DNA from: Byssochlamys sp. IMV 00236
Lineage: Eukaryota > Ascomycota > Eurotiomycetes > Eurotiales > Thermoascaceae
Direction: 5' to 3'
Assembly (NCBI GenBank): GCA_001931875.2
Contig: MSJH02000765.1
Location: forward strand, 1-64,000
Length of the DNA: 64,000 nucleotides
Both the position numbers and the translations under genes were made by a program. The notes under the pieces were generated by a model. That model was given only the letters and a program-made list of their open reading frames with translations. It did not search any database and had not been told where the DNA came from. Positions 22,460-34,686 of this stretch are shown here, one piece after another (the stretch's first letter is position 1; the number at the start of each line of letters is the position of its first letter).

Positions 22460-23827
22460 ATGGCATCAACAACGAGTCCTCCACCCGTGGAGCGAAACGA
22501 GAATACAACAGACCAACCCCCCACGAATGAAACCGCGCTCACGACCCAAAATGCCGAGAACGCAATCACGTCCACGGACGGCGGCAACGAAGGAGAGAAG
22601 AAGACTAAGAAGATAATCCGTCGCAAACGACGACCTGCGCGACCGCAAGTCGACCCATCGACGATCAAGTCGGAACCACCGCCTCAGACGGGTACGGTGT
22701 TTAATATCTGGTATAATAAATGGTCAGGTGAGTCGTTGGGAAATCCATGCGCATGGAAGAGAGATTGGAAGAGGCTGACAGCGAGGGCAACATTTTCTAG
22801 GCGGTGATCGCGAGGATAAATACCTTTCGAAAACTCATGCTCCGTCGCGTTGTAATATTGCTAAGGATAGTGGATATACGCGCGCTGATAAGGTGCCTGG
22901 ATCGTATTTCTGTCTGTTTTTCGCTCGGGGTGTTTGGTGAGTTAACTCTATTTAGCTCTTTTTATGTCCATGAAGCATCATCCCTTCCGATACTAATCTG
23001 AAGGATACAGTCCCAAAGGACATGAATGCGAATATCTTCATCGTCTACCGACCATACACGACATGTTCAACCCGAACGTAGACTGTTTCGGCCGCGACAA
23101 ATTCAGCGACTACCGCGACGACATGGGTGGCGTTGGCTCCTTCATGCGGCAGAATCGAACTCTCTACGTAGGCAGGATACACGTTACCGACGACATTGAG
23201 GAGGTTGTCTCTCGCCACTTTGCGGAATGGGGCCAGATCGAACGTATTCGAGTCCTGACCTCGCGCGGTGTTGCTTTCGTTACATATTCGAACGAGGCGA
23301 ATTCGCAATTTGCTAAAGAAGCCATGGCCCATCAGAGTCTGGATCATAATGAAGTGCTCAATGTTCGCTGGGCGACTGTGGATCCGAATCCTCTGGCGCA
23401 GAAGCGTGAGGCTCAGAGAATTGATGAACAGGCCGCTGAAGCGGTGCGCAGGGCACTGCCAGCAGAATTCGTGGCGGAGCTGGAAGGCAGAGACCCAGAG
23501 GCTCGCAAGAGAAAAAAGATCGAGGGCAGTTTCGGGCTGGATGGCTATGAACCACCAGATGAGGTGTGGTATGCGCGGGCCAAGGAGCTGGAGGCGACAG
23601 ACCAGTCGAAGCAGCTAGAGGCACCGGAAGAGCGGCGGCTTATTGAAAGCGCTCCTGTTCCCGCATTTACGGAACAGCCTCAACAAGAAGCCGGCGGTGG
23701 TGGAATTATTTCAAGTTCAACTTTAGCGGCCTTAAAAGGATTTGCGGGAGCAAATATCACGACGCAGGCGCCTCAAAAAGCGGCAGGTCCATTGGTTGCT
23801 TACGGCAGTGATGATGAAAGTGATTGA
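22460..23827 (+). CDS. cwc2: Pre-mRNA-splicing factor Cwc2 (NTC-related, CCCH plus RRM)
   Basis: Component of the Prp19-associated (NTC) complex that contacts U6 snRNA and the pre-mRNA in the active spliceosome. Exons 22460-22727, 22801-22936 and 23011-23827 give 406 residues. The N-terminus is acidic and Thr-rich, then a Lys/Arg patch (KIIRRKRRPARPQVDP) and the entry motif FNIWYNKWSGGDRED. The torus/CCCH zinc finger spans the introns: [32 protein letters not shown], with C and H ligands present. After the connector NVDCFGRDKFSDYRDDMGGVGSF comes an RRM (RTLYVGRIHV as RNP2, RGVAFVTY as RNP1). The C-terminal tail is low complexity and ends SDDESD. Splice choice at 22937 gives [10 protein letters not shown], the family sequence. 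Confidence 0.95.
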
Positions 23828-24033
23828 AACCATAGCAATGCTTCATTGGTCTCTGTTTTTTTCTGCATACATAGTGTACAATAGTAGCGATACCTAAAGG
23901 GGAAATCCTGTTTCTCGATCGATAACCTCAAAAAAGTCATTCCTCGTTACAAATGTAATACCTGGAAGACCAAGATCTGTCTTGTTGACATCAGATAACC
24001 ACCAATAGACATGAACTCCTGTCGTCGTAACTT

Positions 24034-27000
24034 TCATCTCTCATTTCCACGCGTCAGATCGTAATAGATGCACGATCCCGTGCGATAATTGTAAATAAAT
24101 GCGTTCGAGTAGCTCTCCTTGCCGTCATCGGCGTCACGACTTTCGTTTGCAAGATCATTGAGTAACTCATGCACTTGAGTTAGATATTTTCTTTCAGTCA
24201 GAGGCGCACTCTGGATGACAGTGCGCCAGCTGTCGGGGTCGGACAAGCGTGTGTCTCTGATTGCGTCGAGGACATCGTCTCTCGTGTCGATGGCAGCGAT
24301 AGGGCCGTTAAGTGCCTTGTCAGCTACTTCACGAGCGCGCAGAAGAGCTGCAATCATGATTAGAAAGATGCAGTATAGTAACGGTAAAAGTGATAAGCTT
24401 ACCAGATTCCACGATATTTCTTCTGTTGGTCTTCTTGTTCCTGTGCTGTGAGACCAAGATACGCACATCATTTCCACGATCACCGGCAGAGAGATTGCCT
24501 TCCTGCTGGTTGGACAATCTGTGCAGCTTTGGATGTTCCGCGGTACCTTCGCGTTGATTGCGTGCGCGGATCTCGTTTCGCAACCAGGGAACTAGCTCAG
24601 AGCTCCTCACGTCGAACTCCTCCTTCGGGAAAAGACTTCTGACCTTCAAGCCACGCTCCCTGCTATCTTGCTTAACAATGACAATCCAACCATGATTGTC
24701 ATCTCTGTATCTTGCAAGGAGCTCCTCAAGTGATGAAGAATCAACAGCAAGCTCAGCGCTGATATTGTGCGCCCATAGCTCCTGGACAGTCTTGATACCC
24801 ACAGTACGCAGAACAGTGGCATCAAAGCTCGCAACGAGAACATCACACTGCTGCTGTCAGATAACTAATCACATATCTGGGACTGGGATCTTACTCTTCG
24901 AGTCCGCCAAAATCCCCCGGTTTCCGTCTCTGAACTTTTCAAGAATGTTTTACTTGTCGCTTTCAGATAGTCGAACATGCTGCTGCTTAATTTGTCCCAA
25001 CTCAAATTGAAACCGACTGCATGCGGCTGGGACCGACTGGAGAGGACCCGAGGATTGAATTCCTGGATCAGTCGGTCATATCTACCACCAGCGGCAAATA
25101 CATCACGGCTCTTGCTGTCAAAGACGCATTGGAAGAGGATACTCCCCCTGAAGAACTTGTCGTTCAGACTGCTCAGGGGATTCACGTAAACCTTTCGCTT
25201 GATCTCAAAGCCTTGAAGATACGAAATCAGACCGTTGATGCGAGCGAATATCGGCGGGAGCCTCTCAGTGTATTCCGTGCCTTCCATGATCGTCTCTAAT
25301 TTATGCAATACCTTTTCTGGAGTATCCCTGAAATCGAACCTCGCCAGATCATCTAGAGAAGTAGACGCAACGCCTATGGAAGGGGCACGAAGCTCACTTC
25401 TTATTTTCTGCATGGTCCACTTGCCCACGTTCAGCTTGCTGATAACCTCTTTCACAACGGGGACCTGAGAAGGAGTGATACGGCAGAATTCCATGATCAC
25501 AGCGAGCAGGTCCGAATGATTGATGAGGAAACACATGGGCACGGCTCGTAATGGCGGGAACTCTTCGATGATTTCATCGAGCACTTTGATGACCTCGGCC
25601 TCCTTTAAGGCGAGATCCAAAGTATTGTGGGAGACGATATCAAAGTCAGCTTCCCTGTGGGTTCTAGGTTCACCACCATGAGGAGATTCCCTATAGACGG
25701 TACCAAACGCGAATGTCCTTTCGAGCGAAGTGTGCTGACGCGGGATCGCGCGAGCGTTGGGAAGAGTCAAGTCGAAAGGAAGCTGGACCAGATTACCTGC
25801 GGAGTCTAAGAGTCTCACGACGCCATTGCCATAATGTCCTGACCGAGGGAAAAGAAGCTGCCTCGAAGTCTCGACTGCACCATGTCTTCGAAATATGGCG
25901 GTCAATTTCTCCTTCACCAATCCCTGAACGAGCATTTCGTTTGCTGCTGGAGTGCCGCGAGAGTCCAAATCCCACGTGATGTCTTCAAATCTCTTAGGAG
26001 ACTGAGAGAATATCGCGGAGAGGATTCTTTTGTAGTCTGGAGAGTTTGGCTCTGAAAGAAGACGAATGATCGCTCGCCTGAATGTTTCTTCTTCAATCTG
26101 AAGTGGAATCTTACCGCTCTGAAGAAGGTCTGCGGCTGAGGGGCGTTCGCTTGGGCGGTGGCTGAGAAGCGACTCGATGATCTCGCCCTGCACAGCTTTC
26201 TCTGGAAGCTCAAAGGTCGCAGGAAGTGTATGAACCCTTTCCCTAATTGCTTGTAGGGTCTGGTCACGCTCCATGGCAGTCTTGAGAGGATGACACATCT
26301 CGAAGAAGATGACACCCAAAGAATACATATCCACCTTCTCGTTGTAGTTACCACCGGCGACCGATTTCATCTCTGGAGCAACATAGTAGGTGGTGCCGAT
26401 GCTGCGGGTAAAGTTGCCAGCATATTCGGCTGCTCCAGAGGAGAGCACCGCAGTGGAAAACTGGCCACTTGTAGCCAGACCGAAATCTCCGATACGTGGG
26501 TTGTTAGCGACGTCAATGAAGATGTTGTCAGGCTTCAAATCCCGGTGTATTATGCCATGGCCGTGGATATGGTTCAGTCCATCCAAGATCTGGCGGAATA
26601 GACGCCATGAACTGTCAATATCATCGTAGAGTCCATTCCTGATCAGGTCGCGAAGAGTGTGCTTCTCGCAGTACTCCATCTGTATGTACAGTGTCGTGGT
26701 AACGGGCCGACCTTGGGAGCCCGACGTCATTCGAGCAAGTTCTCGACCGTCGCTCGTTGATGTATGATCTCCATTTACATATTCGTTATCTTCAGTGGCC
26801 GTCCCATCGTTCTCCTCATCTGTGTCATAGCCGAACTCGACCTTAGGATAGCCACTCGAACTGATATAATCAAGGCCACCAGTCGTACTGTATTCATACT
26901 CGGTCTCATCATCCCCGTCACCTTCATCTCGGCTAGACAGAGGGTCCCCATCCGTGGAGGATACTGCCTCTTCATCGACGTTGTCGAAGTCTTCTTCCAG

Positions 27001-28992
27001 CCATGCGGTGTAGTATCGTACAACATAGGGGTGATTAAGTCGTGAAAGCAACATAATTTCCGACAAAGTATCCTTGAGTGCCGCAGAGGACGTCTGGGAA
27101 ATCTTTTTCACGGCGTAGAAACGACCATCTAGCTTGTTTCTTGCCTTGACCACTTGGCCAAAACCCCCCCTTCCCAAGCGACCTGCTTCATCGAAATCTT
27201 GGCCGTACCGTGAAAAGGCAGGCATCACACCCTGAGAATCAAGTCTAGGGCGTCTTTGAAGCGAAACAGAGTTCGATGCACTTCGAGGCATGATCAATGG
27301 GACATCGACACGGAAGAACTCAGATGCTTGAAGCTGAAAGGCTCCAGGGCGCTTCTTAGGATCTGGTCTGAAAATCTCGTGGAGCAGATCTTGAAGCGGC
27401 TCTGAGAGGTCGAGTGAACCCATCAGAGCATTGGCAGATGTGTGCCGCTGTAGAACATCCTTTCCAAATGCCATCTGGAGAAACACAATACCCAGATCCC
27501 ATATGTCGGTCTTATTCGTTGCCGACACACTGTCCTGAGTGAGCTCTGGTGGCAACCAAAATGGTGACTTTGAGGTTGCCAGAGATTGCTTCGTGCCTGA
27601 GGGATGGGGCAACGCTTCCTCAACGCTTGCCTGCAATTTTACAGTCGTGTCGCCCGCTGGGCTTCGAAAAAGAAAAACACGAGTAGAGTTGATGTTGCCA
27701 TGAGATATGCCGCAGCGATGATAATACTCAAGTGCCTGTAGAAGCTGAAGCATCCAAGAACGAATGATCTCTACAGAGACGCTGCCGATAATGTCCAATA
27801 GCTCGGACAATGACCCTTTATTTGCGAATTCAAAAAGCACGTATATGCGCCATGTGTTGTCATAAGAATCGTACGCATCGAGTGGTCTATGAATCTTGAA
27901 CCCGATAAAGTCGACCAGATTGGGATGTCGTAATTTCTTTAGTGACTCCAGCTTGTCCTCGCTGGTCCGCATCTTTTGGCGGAAAGCTGGTGTCTCGGGG
28001 CCCTGCTCATCAAGGAAAATCTCTTTCAGAAGAAGAGGGGGTGCGCGCAGCTTGTCCTTGTTATCGCGGACTGCCGGCCGAACCGTGAAGGTCTCCTTGT
28101 CGTGCGTGCTCTTGAGCATAGTCTTCCCCCAGATACCACGGAAAATCAGAGGTTGGCCTTCATTGTCATTCATGACCAGAGGAGGGTCGAAAGTAATGAC
28201 ACCCGGAGTCTCCTCCGTGGGCTCCAGCAGATTGCCATCCATATTGGCTATGCGACTCTTCCTCCTTGAGATCCTAGACCGTTCTCGTTGCTTGAGTTTG
28301 TCCTGAATGAGCTGCTGTAGCGTTCGTTCTTCCTCTGCTGTTTCTGCCTCCTGCTTACGTAGCTCTTCCTGCCTGAGTTGTTCAGCGTGCTGGATCGCGA
28401 CTGCCTCCTGTTCAATGCGTTCTTCCTCCAAGCTTGGGATATCCTTGTCTTCCGCTTGCGCCTGTGCTGCGTCCTCGAGAGTATCTTGGATAGACAGCGC
28501 AACCTCATATATCATCTCAGAACCGAGCAAGGTTTTAGGTTTGTTCCGAACGATATCCTCGATCCTTGATTTTGCTCCGCGACGGAGATCATTTAATTCT
28601 TGCAAGGAAAGCTGCGGCGCGGTCTTCGGGTACGTCGCTGGAAGCTCGACTACTAAGACGACTGCGATATCAGGATTCGAGGAGGCTCGCAGTCGAAGCT
28701 TGAATGCGACATCTGAGGATTGCTGAGACAACCGTTAGCATGTGAGCATACTGCAATCATGAGTCCATGTACGTACATGCCAAGCTGAACGTCTGTTCTC
28801 TATTTCTTCGAAGTCATCGCCGTAGATCGAACGCAGTGCTTCCGCTTCGTTTTGATGGATTTCTCGGTAATTCGTGGTGGCTAGGAGTGGCAGAGACACA
28901 GCATCTGGCTCCAGAGGGGCCAACTTGTCATCAGACCCTTTTGAGCCATTCTTCTGGGCATCTTTATTCGTTTTCTTGTGCTTGTGAGGCAT
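24034..28992 (-). CDS. cpc3: eIF2alpha kinase Gcn2/Cpc3
   Basis: Senses uncharged tRNA and phosphorylates eIF2alpha, raising translation of the Gcn4/CpcA activator. Exons (minus strand) 28777-28992, 24895-28722, 24403-24853 and 24034-24347 give 1602 residues. The order is an RWD domain (about 45-165, NEAEALRSIYGDDFEEIE), a Glu/Gln/Arg-rich charged linker, a pseudokinase (about 240-490) without the usual HRD and DFG motifs, and a kinase with LGRGGFGQVV, IIHRDLKPDNIFID and DFGLA plus the usual acidic insert rich in Asp/Glu. A HisRS-like domain follows, then a C-terminal dimerisation and ribosome-binding region ending DLTRGNER. The third-exon acceptor is a CAG triple, giving possible one- or two-Gln variants. 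It is divergent from the Cut12-type gene, with a 409-bp shared promoter. Confidence 0.96.
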
Positions 28993-29401
28993 CGCGGGGG
29001 TCCTTGAGCGGCGCGGAGAAACTGCATCCGACGGTGTTGGCCCTTGTCACGTGCGAGTGACAAGTGTTGCAGCCGAAGCTGCAGGCCTCTTATCTCTTGA
29101 CTGACATGCTGAACAGTGAATGAAACGAGGGAGTGAATGAGTGAGCTGACGGGCAGAGCAGTGAATGCAAGTATGTACAAGTGAGTTTAAGCAAAGAGCG
29201 GTATTGAATCATTGATAGACTTCCCGCCCCGTCATTTTTCCGCCTCAGCCTTAACGCCCCAAGAAAGTCTAATGCGGATGCCAGAACCACCAGGTAAACA
29301 AAGCGCATCGTTCCACGTCAACCCAATGGGGCTCGCAGTGCCATGTGTCTTGCTTCCGTGTGCGTGACTTGAGACCAGCTCTTTTGTTTTCAGCGGGCAA
29401 A
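28993..29401. promoter_or_regulatory. Divergent promoter of cpc3 and the Cut12-type gene
   Basis: About 410 bp between two start codons pointing away from each other, so both 5-prime leaders and promoters must lie here. I see no clear TATA box. The sequence GGTGTTGGCCCTTGTCACGTGCGAGTG near 29035-29060 includes a CACGTG E-box type site. No other gene. Confidence 0.5.
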
Positions 29402-31676
29402 ATGCTGGGTTGGATCACTGGCCAGAATGGGGACGGAGCAGGTAAACGGGCCCTGGAAACGCGACCTTGCTTCCTGCCTTGACATCAGAAAGATAGAAAA
29501 GATGATACTGACTGGTGCAGATGACTCTAGAGTCCTCGAGCCCCCAGAAACCCCCGCCCCTGTCTTCGCAATTCGCGCCTTCAAAAGTGCCCTTTTCGGT
29601 ACTCCGGGAGCAGAGGACGACGCAGATGGTGAGCGGAACATACTGAGGAAGACTCGACCAGTAGAGCTCCCGCGAAGCAAAAATGAAGCACCGAAGCCAT
29701 CAGCAGATAAGCTGGCACCAATAGATATGCCCAAAAGAAAGGATTCGGACAACGAGATGCCACAGCCGCCGCCTGCAGCGTCTCCTACCAAGAGTATCCT
29801 AGTTACGCCAGGAACCACGTCCAACCGCCGCAAGACTGTCTCTTTTGGTGAATCAGTTATGGATAATGAACGCAAGAAGGATGAACAAGCGTCCAAGGCA
29901 ACTAAATTGACGCCCTCGGGGAATGTCAGTAGCCAATGGACGTCGACTCCGCTGGATGGCAAGAACAAAGCTCGAAGCAAACTTACGCAAAGTTTACTCG
30001 ATGCTCGGAATAACCCATCACTCGATCCGCCGAATCTCGATTCATCGAAGCCCGTTAAGACCCCTCAGGGGACAGAATCTGCGACAAGAGACCAGCTAGA
30101 GGACGATCCGGAAGACGTGACAATCAACCTGGACGATCCCCGTTCTCAATCAGGGAAATATTGGAAAGCAGAATTCGAAAGCTATAGGATGAGAACAAAT
30201 CGCGAGATCAAGAAACTTATCCAATATCGATCCGTGGCGAAGTCCTACGCCAGAAAGAAGGATATGGAGTCACTACGCCTGGCAGAGAAGCTTAGAGAAG
30301 AAGAGGCCAAGGTTGCGGATATGGAACAGCACGTTTCCAACCTTGCTTCTACTATGGTTGGCACGGGAGGCGATGCCGATAAGGAAAAGCTCATTCAAGA
30401 CCTCACGAAACAGACAGCTCTAGCCTTACAGTATAAGCACAAGGTGAATAGGCTACGGAAGCTCCTCGAACGGCATGGTGTTGTCGGGAGCGACGCCGAA
30501 CAACCCGATGACGACACGGTCTCTGAAAAGAGAGAAGAGGACCTTAGGAAGACCCAGCAAGCATTGGACCAAGCGAATGCGAAAATCGAGCAACTATCAC
30601 TTCAACAGGCAGATATGGAAAGACTCCAAAATTTAGCGCGGACATTCGAAGAGAAGGCCGCCTCTCTCGAGAAGGAGAATACACGGCTTAAGCAAAGCCT
30701 CACGCGCGTCAAGCAGGAGATGACCAAGTATGAAGGCCGGCGGAAGGAGAAAGAAGCTAAACTGAAACAACGGGAGGCCAAGCTTGAGGCCCGAAACCAG
30801 GAATACCGAGGACGCCTGAAGGCTGCTGCCCAGGAACGACGCGATGCCGAGCAGTCGTTCAACGAGGAACGTAAACGAATGCAGGAACGCATTGACGCAT
30901 TGCAAGGCACGATCACAAGTCTCGGACGGTTTAAGACTGGTACATCTGGTGCGGTTCATACTTACAGCCCGACGAAACGCCTCTCCGGGGTCGAAGCATA
31001 CGATTTCGCAGTAGAACCGCAAACCGCATACGTCGGCAAGCAGCGTGAACTCGAGGAACCCGGTAGCCCCAGCCCTGCATCCAAACGCGATAGCCGTCAG
31101 ATGCGGAGTAATGCTCCCAATGGCGTCCCTGATCGACGGAGACTGTCCAAAAGGCCTCCTATGGATCATGATGATGAGGACCCGATAATCACCCTGGAGG
31201 GGTCTCCATCGAAATACCTTGCTTATCATTCTGACGCCCGTCGCACGAAGGCTGCTGAAGCTGTTCCTCCCTCATCGCCTCCTGACTTCTTCCCTACCGA
31301 GTATCGATCACGCGTGTCACCCCAGAAAGTCCAATATGATCAACCTAGCCGTCGTGTCTTGCCCTCTCCTCGGCCTACAATGATCAATTTTTCTGCAAGC
31401 CCCGACAAGCCAGAAGATCATGGAAGACACAATACACATCGTTCCAGGCAGTCTCGTCATAGAACCAACAATCTGCCTCCTGTTTTGCATACTGTGTCGG
31501 CGGAGCCGGCCTTGTTAGACAATGGCCGGACCCTAAGTCTGGCAAGTGTCAAACGAGATGCTATGTCCCCTGAACGCATAGCTGCCGCCCAGGCCAGGCT
31601 ACAACAGAGAAAACACGAGAGCAGAAAAGGCGAAGAGCTCCTAGGGAAAGAAAACATGAAAGCCTACGTTAACTGA
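29402..31676 (+). CDS. Spindle pole body-associated protein, Cut12 domain
   Basis: Coiled-coil protein of the spindle pole body, related to fission yeast Cut12, which anchors the pole and promotes polo-kinase action at mitotic entry. Exons 29402-29441 and 29521-31676 give 731 residues. The tiny first exon encodes MLGWITGQNGDGA. The N-terminal region has FAIRAFKSALFGTPG and the conserved KSILVTPGTTSNRRKTVSFGESV. A segment beginning SGKYWKAEFESYRMRTNREIKKLIQYR introduces long coiled coils (about 230-500) rich in Lys, Glu, Gln and Ala. The last 230 residues are basic, Pro/Ser-rich and probably disordered, with SP/TP sites (SPTKR, SPSP, SPQK, SPER) suiting CDK phosphorylation. Family assignment rests on the Cut12 N-terminal motif. 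Confidence 0.8.
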
Positions 31677-32320
31677 TCATAATTACTTTTTGCTTTTACG
31701 CTGCTGAAATTGAACTTGTTTTGCATATTTGTTGGAAGTGGTGTCGCTAGAGCCGGGAGTATGGCGTCTTCGAAGCGAAGCGAAGCATTCTTAGCGGTAT
31801 GGGATACGGCGCAAGTGGTTGGGTTTTTCCTTCCTTTACAACCTGCATTTGCTTCTTATTTTAATCCAGCCATTATCCCTCAGTCTTGCTTCTTCATTTC
31901 TTTCATTACTCTTCTTTTTTCTCTTTTGTCTCTTGAGTTCATTCTCCTTTCAATGGGATATACCCGGAGACCCGAGTCGTGGTTAGCGCTTTTCAGTCGG
32001 TTCAAGTCAGATTGGGAAATTATATATTTTCTAGCCGCTCAATCTTCGCTCGCGGCGAGTATTCTTGAAATGTAGCTGTTCAGGTCAGTATTACTCTCTA
32101 CTGTACAGCTTGGACATTCAACATATATATATATAGCTTTGCGACTCGTCTGCTGTTTTACGGAAAATTGTAAATCGTAAACTAATCTATTAAAGAGAGC
32201 ATAGATACAAGGTATATCTGATCTAGCCATGTATATATGTGCCATCATTAAGGGAGCGAAAGACGCAACAATGAGCAGTGAGGCCTAAGCAGCCATTTCC
32301 AGCTCACTTGATATTCCCGC
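31677..32320. other. intergenic between convergent genes
   Basis: About 640 bp between the 3-prime ends of the Cut12-type gene and the DUF89 gene. TA repeat at about 32120-32136. The ORF at 31710-32075 has one hydrophobic stretch but no family and is in the terminator region, so I do not call it. Confidence 0.5.
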
Positions 32321-34098
32321 TCAGGCCTTTCCGTCGCAGAAAGAGACGACAGCCCATTTACCGCTCCAAGCCCACTTGCGGGCTCCGGAATCGCCGCCAC
32401 CGTTCTCTGTCTGTCGGAGCTTCTCGTCCACGCCAGCGGGCAGTCCGACGACGACATCAGCCTTGCAAGTGCGGAAGGCAAGTGTGCGCATACCGGATTT
32501 GGGACCAAGAGGCCCAATTGCAGTGGTGAACGGGGTGGTTGGATCCCAATCAGCCTGGGGACGAGAAAAAGTTAGCAAGTCTAAGAAAAGTATGGTTTTT
32601 GTTTTGTTGTTCGCTGGTGGAATGAAAACTTACATCGCCTGTTAGCTTGCGGTAGTTAAGGTCACCTTTGAACAGGACCAGTTCACTCTGCTGTAGGTCC
32701 TCGAAGAGCTCAGGAGCTGTAGTTGGAAGACGCCAGTAGCTTCCGGGTGTGGTCCAGAACCTGTGCGGACGCAGGACCAGTTTGCCTTCGGCGTGGAAGT
32801 GACTCCACTGGCTGAAGAGAAACTTGACTTCCTCAACCTCCCTGTCGGATAGAGGCTCGTAGGTCTTTCCCGTGTCGTCAGGAGCAGTGTAGAATTCTTG
32901 TGGGTCGTAGAGGGCATTGAGCAGGTCCGAGAAGTCCTTAGGAATGACGTCTGAGACAAACCACGGGATGGTCTTTGGATGAAGGACGACGGTCGTGGCC
33001 AGGTCTGCAGAAAGGAGGTAACCCGCCAGGATGAGGTCGACGAACAGCTCGAAGCCGGCATTGTCGAGAACGATATCTACCCGGCGTTCCTGGTTCTTCT
33101 TGGTCTTGCGCGCATTCCGCAGAACATCAAACGCAGCGTCCATGTCGTTGACGATGATGTTCTTCTGGGAAGCCTTGCGGGCATCCGCGCCCTGAAGCTT
33201 CTGAATATCCTCATAGGTAAGCGATGTGAGGAGGGAGAGATCAGTGGCATTTCCCCAGAGACAGATCTCGCACATCTCAGAGAAGAGTAATTTCTCTGCT
33301 TCCTCGACCTGCTCTGGGCTCTTGCCATCGGTCCCCTTGCCGCTTTCTGCTTCCTGAGCAAGTTTTCTGTATTTACCTGCCAATTCCAGTACAGCAGGGC
33401 GGGAGGACTTGAACGTGGACATCTTCTGGCGAGAGAAGACATCATAGCCCTTCCAATGCTTGGAGAGTCGGAATAGGGTGCTTATGCGCCTGTCTATGGA
33501 TCACAGTCAGCTGCCGTACACGGAGGCCTCCAAAATGTCTTAAAACATACAGAGGTAGCATTCTGAGAACAGCCATGCTACATTGTGCCATGTCGGATTT
33601 CCCCTCTGCTCTAACTCCCCATTGTATTCGGCAATATCTGGTTCTCCATCGTCGGGAAGTGGCCTGCGGGGAATAGGGTTTAGTTCCTGGCTTCTGTCTT
33701 GGATTTCCCGACAAGCACTCACGTCAACTGCCTGTTATGTTGAAGTTCATATTTCAGCTTTGCGAGGGACTCGATGATGCTCTTGCCCTCAGCGCGCTTC
33801 TCCTCATCGGTGACGTCCGCAACAGTTCGGTGGAGATCGTCAATTGCGCCCGTCTGTAAGACGAAGGAATGGTGGTTAGTATGCGGAATACGGAAGGATT
33901 ATACGGAGAAAGTGACTTACCACAATGACCGGCCATCGCTCGTGTGCTGAGACAGAGGCGAAGCTCTTGGGGTCAGAGGTGAGGTATTGAGCTGGTGGTT
34001 GGCGGGGTTAGCTGGATTGCCCCCCTCCATGGGGAAAATAAAAGGATGGATAGGTTGCGGGGAAGACGGAACGTACGGGTCTTAGGATCCAGCTCCAT
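32321..34098 (-). CDS. DUF89/ARMT1 family damage-control phosphatase (Hrt2/YMR027W type)
   Basis: Metal-dependent phosphatase that hydrolyses harmful or stray sugar phosphates, such as fructose-1-phosphate; the human relative ARMT1 was also reported to carboxyl-methylate proteins. Exons (minus) 34077-34098, 33921-33991, 33723-33853, 33551-33663, 32634-33493 and 32321-32554 give 476 residues, the yeast length. The N-terminal helical part contains QYLTSDPKSFASVSAHERWPVIV and TWHNVAWLFSECYLYRRI. The catalytic region has the metal-binding D-N-A-G-x-E motif (VLDNAGFELFVDLILAGYLL) and the family sequence VLRPHRFWTTPGSYWRLP. It also has FKGDLNYRKLTGD, which continues after the last intron as ADWDPTTPF. 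The C-terminus carries RTCKADVVVGLP and WAVVSFCDG. All key residues appear intact. Confidence 0.93.
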
Positions 34099-34686
34099 GC
34101 CTGTCTAATTTCTAGGACGAGCACGAACAGAGCTCTAGAAAGAATGGTAAAGAGAAAAAAAGCACCAGGTGTTGGACTTAGTAAGTTATTGGCAAGCCGC
34201 GGGGTCATTACGGCATCTTACTCCGCGGCTTCGGTGAAGACGTCTTCTTCAATTAAGACGACCTGGTAGCTACTGCTTAACCTCTCTACACTTCACGTCC
34301 TAGATATCAAAAATTGAAAATCATGTCGTTTCTATCGGGTCTGTTACCCGTTTGCTAAATGGCTTCATATACTAACCCCGACGTTCACCAGCTCTCCGAA
34401 GCGGAAAGCACTTCCCAAGCGCAAAACCCAAGGCCCGCTTTCCGTCGTATCGCTATGCAAAACGCTGCAAGAGAAAGAAAGATAAAGAGGATTATACAGA
34501 TTGCTTCTGTATGTAAAAAGAAACATGCAATAGACGGTCCCAGAAGTAGAAATATGCCTTGTGGGGGGAATCTCCCAACATCGTGTCACTCAACCAAAAA
34601 AGGGCATCTATCGGTCTACAGAAATCGCCTTTGCATCCGAAAACGCCTTCCGCCTTCTCCCAGGATCCAATTGATGCAGAGATTCA
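34099..34686. other. intergenic between PP5 3-prime end and DUF89 promoter
   Basis: About 590 bp. It holds the promoter of the DUF89 gene and the terminator region of the phosphatase. The ORF at 34359-34703 overlaps the last exon of PP5 on the other strand and shows no family. Nothing else recognised. Confidence 0.55.

Noticed and set aside
31710..32075. 121-codon ORF with a hydrophobic stretch
   Set aside because: Lies between convergent 3-prime ends in T-rich DNA; the hydrophobic residues come from the base bias (TTT/CTT/TTC codons).
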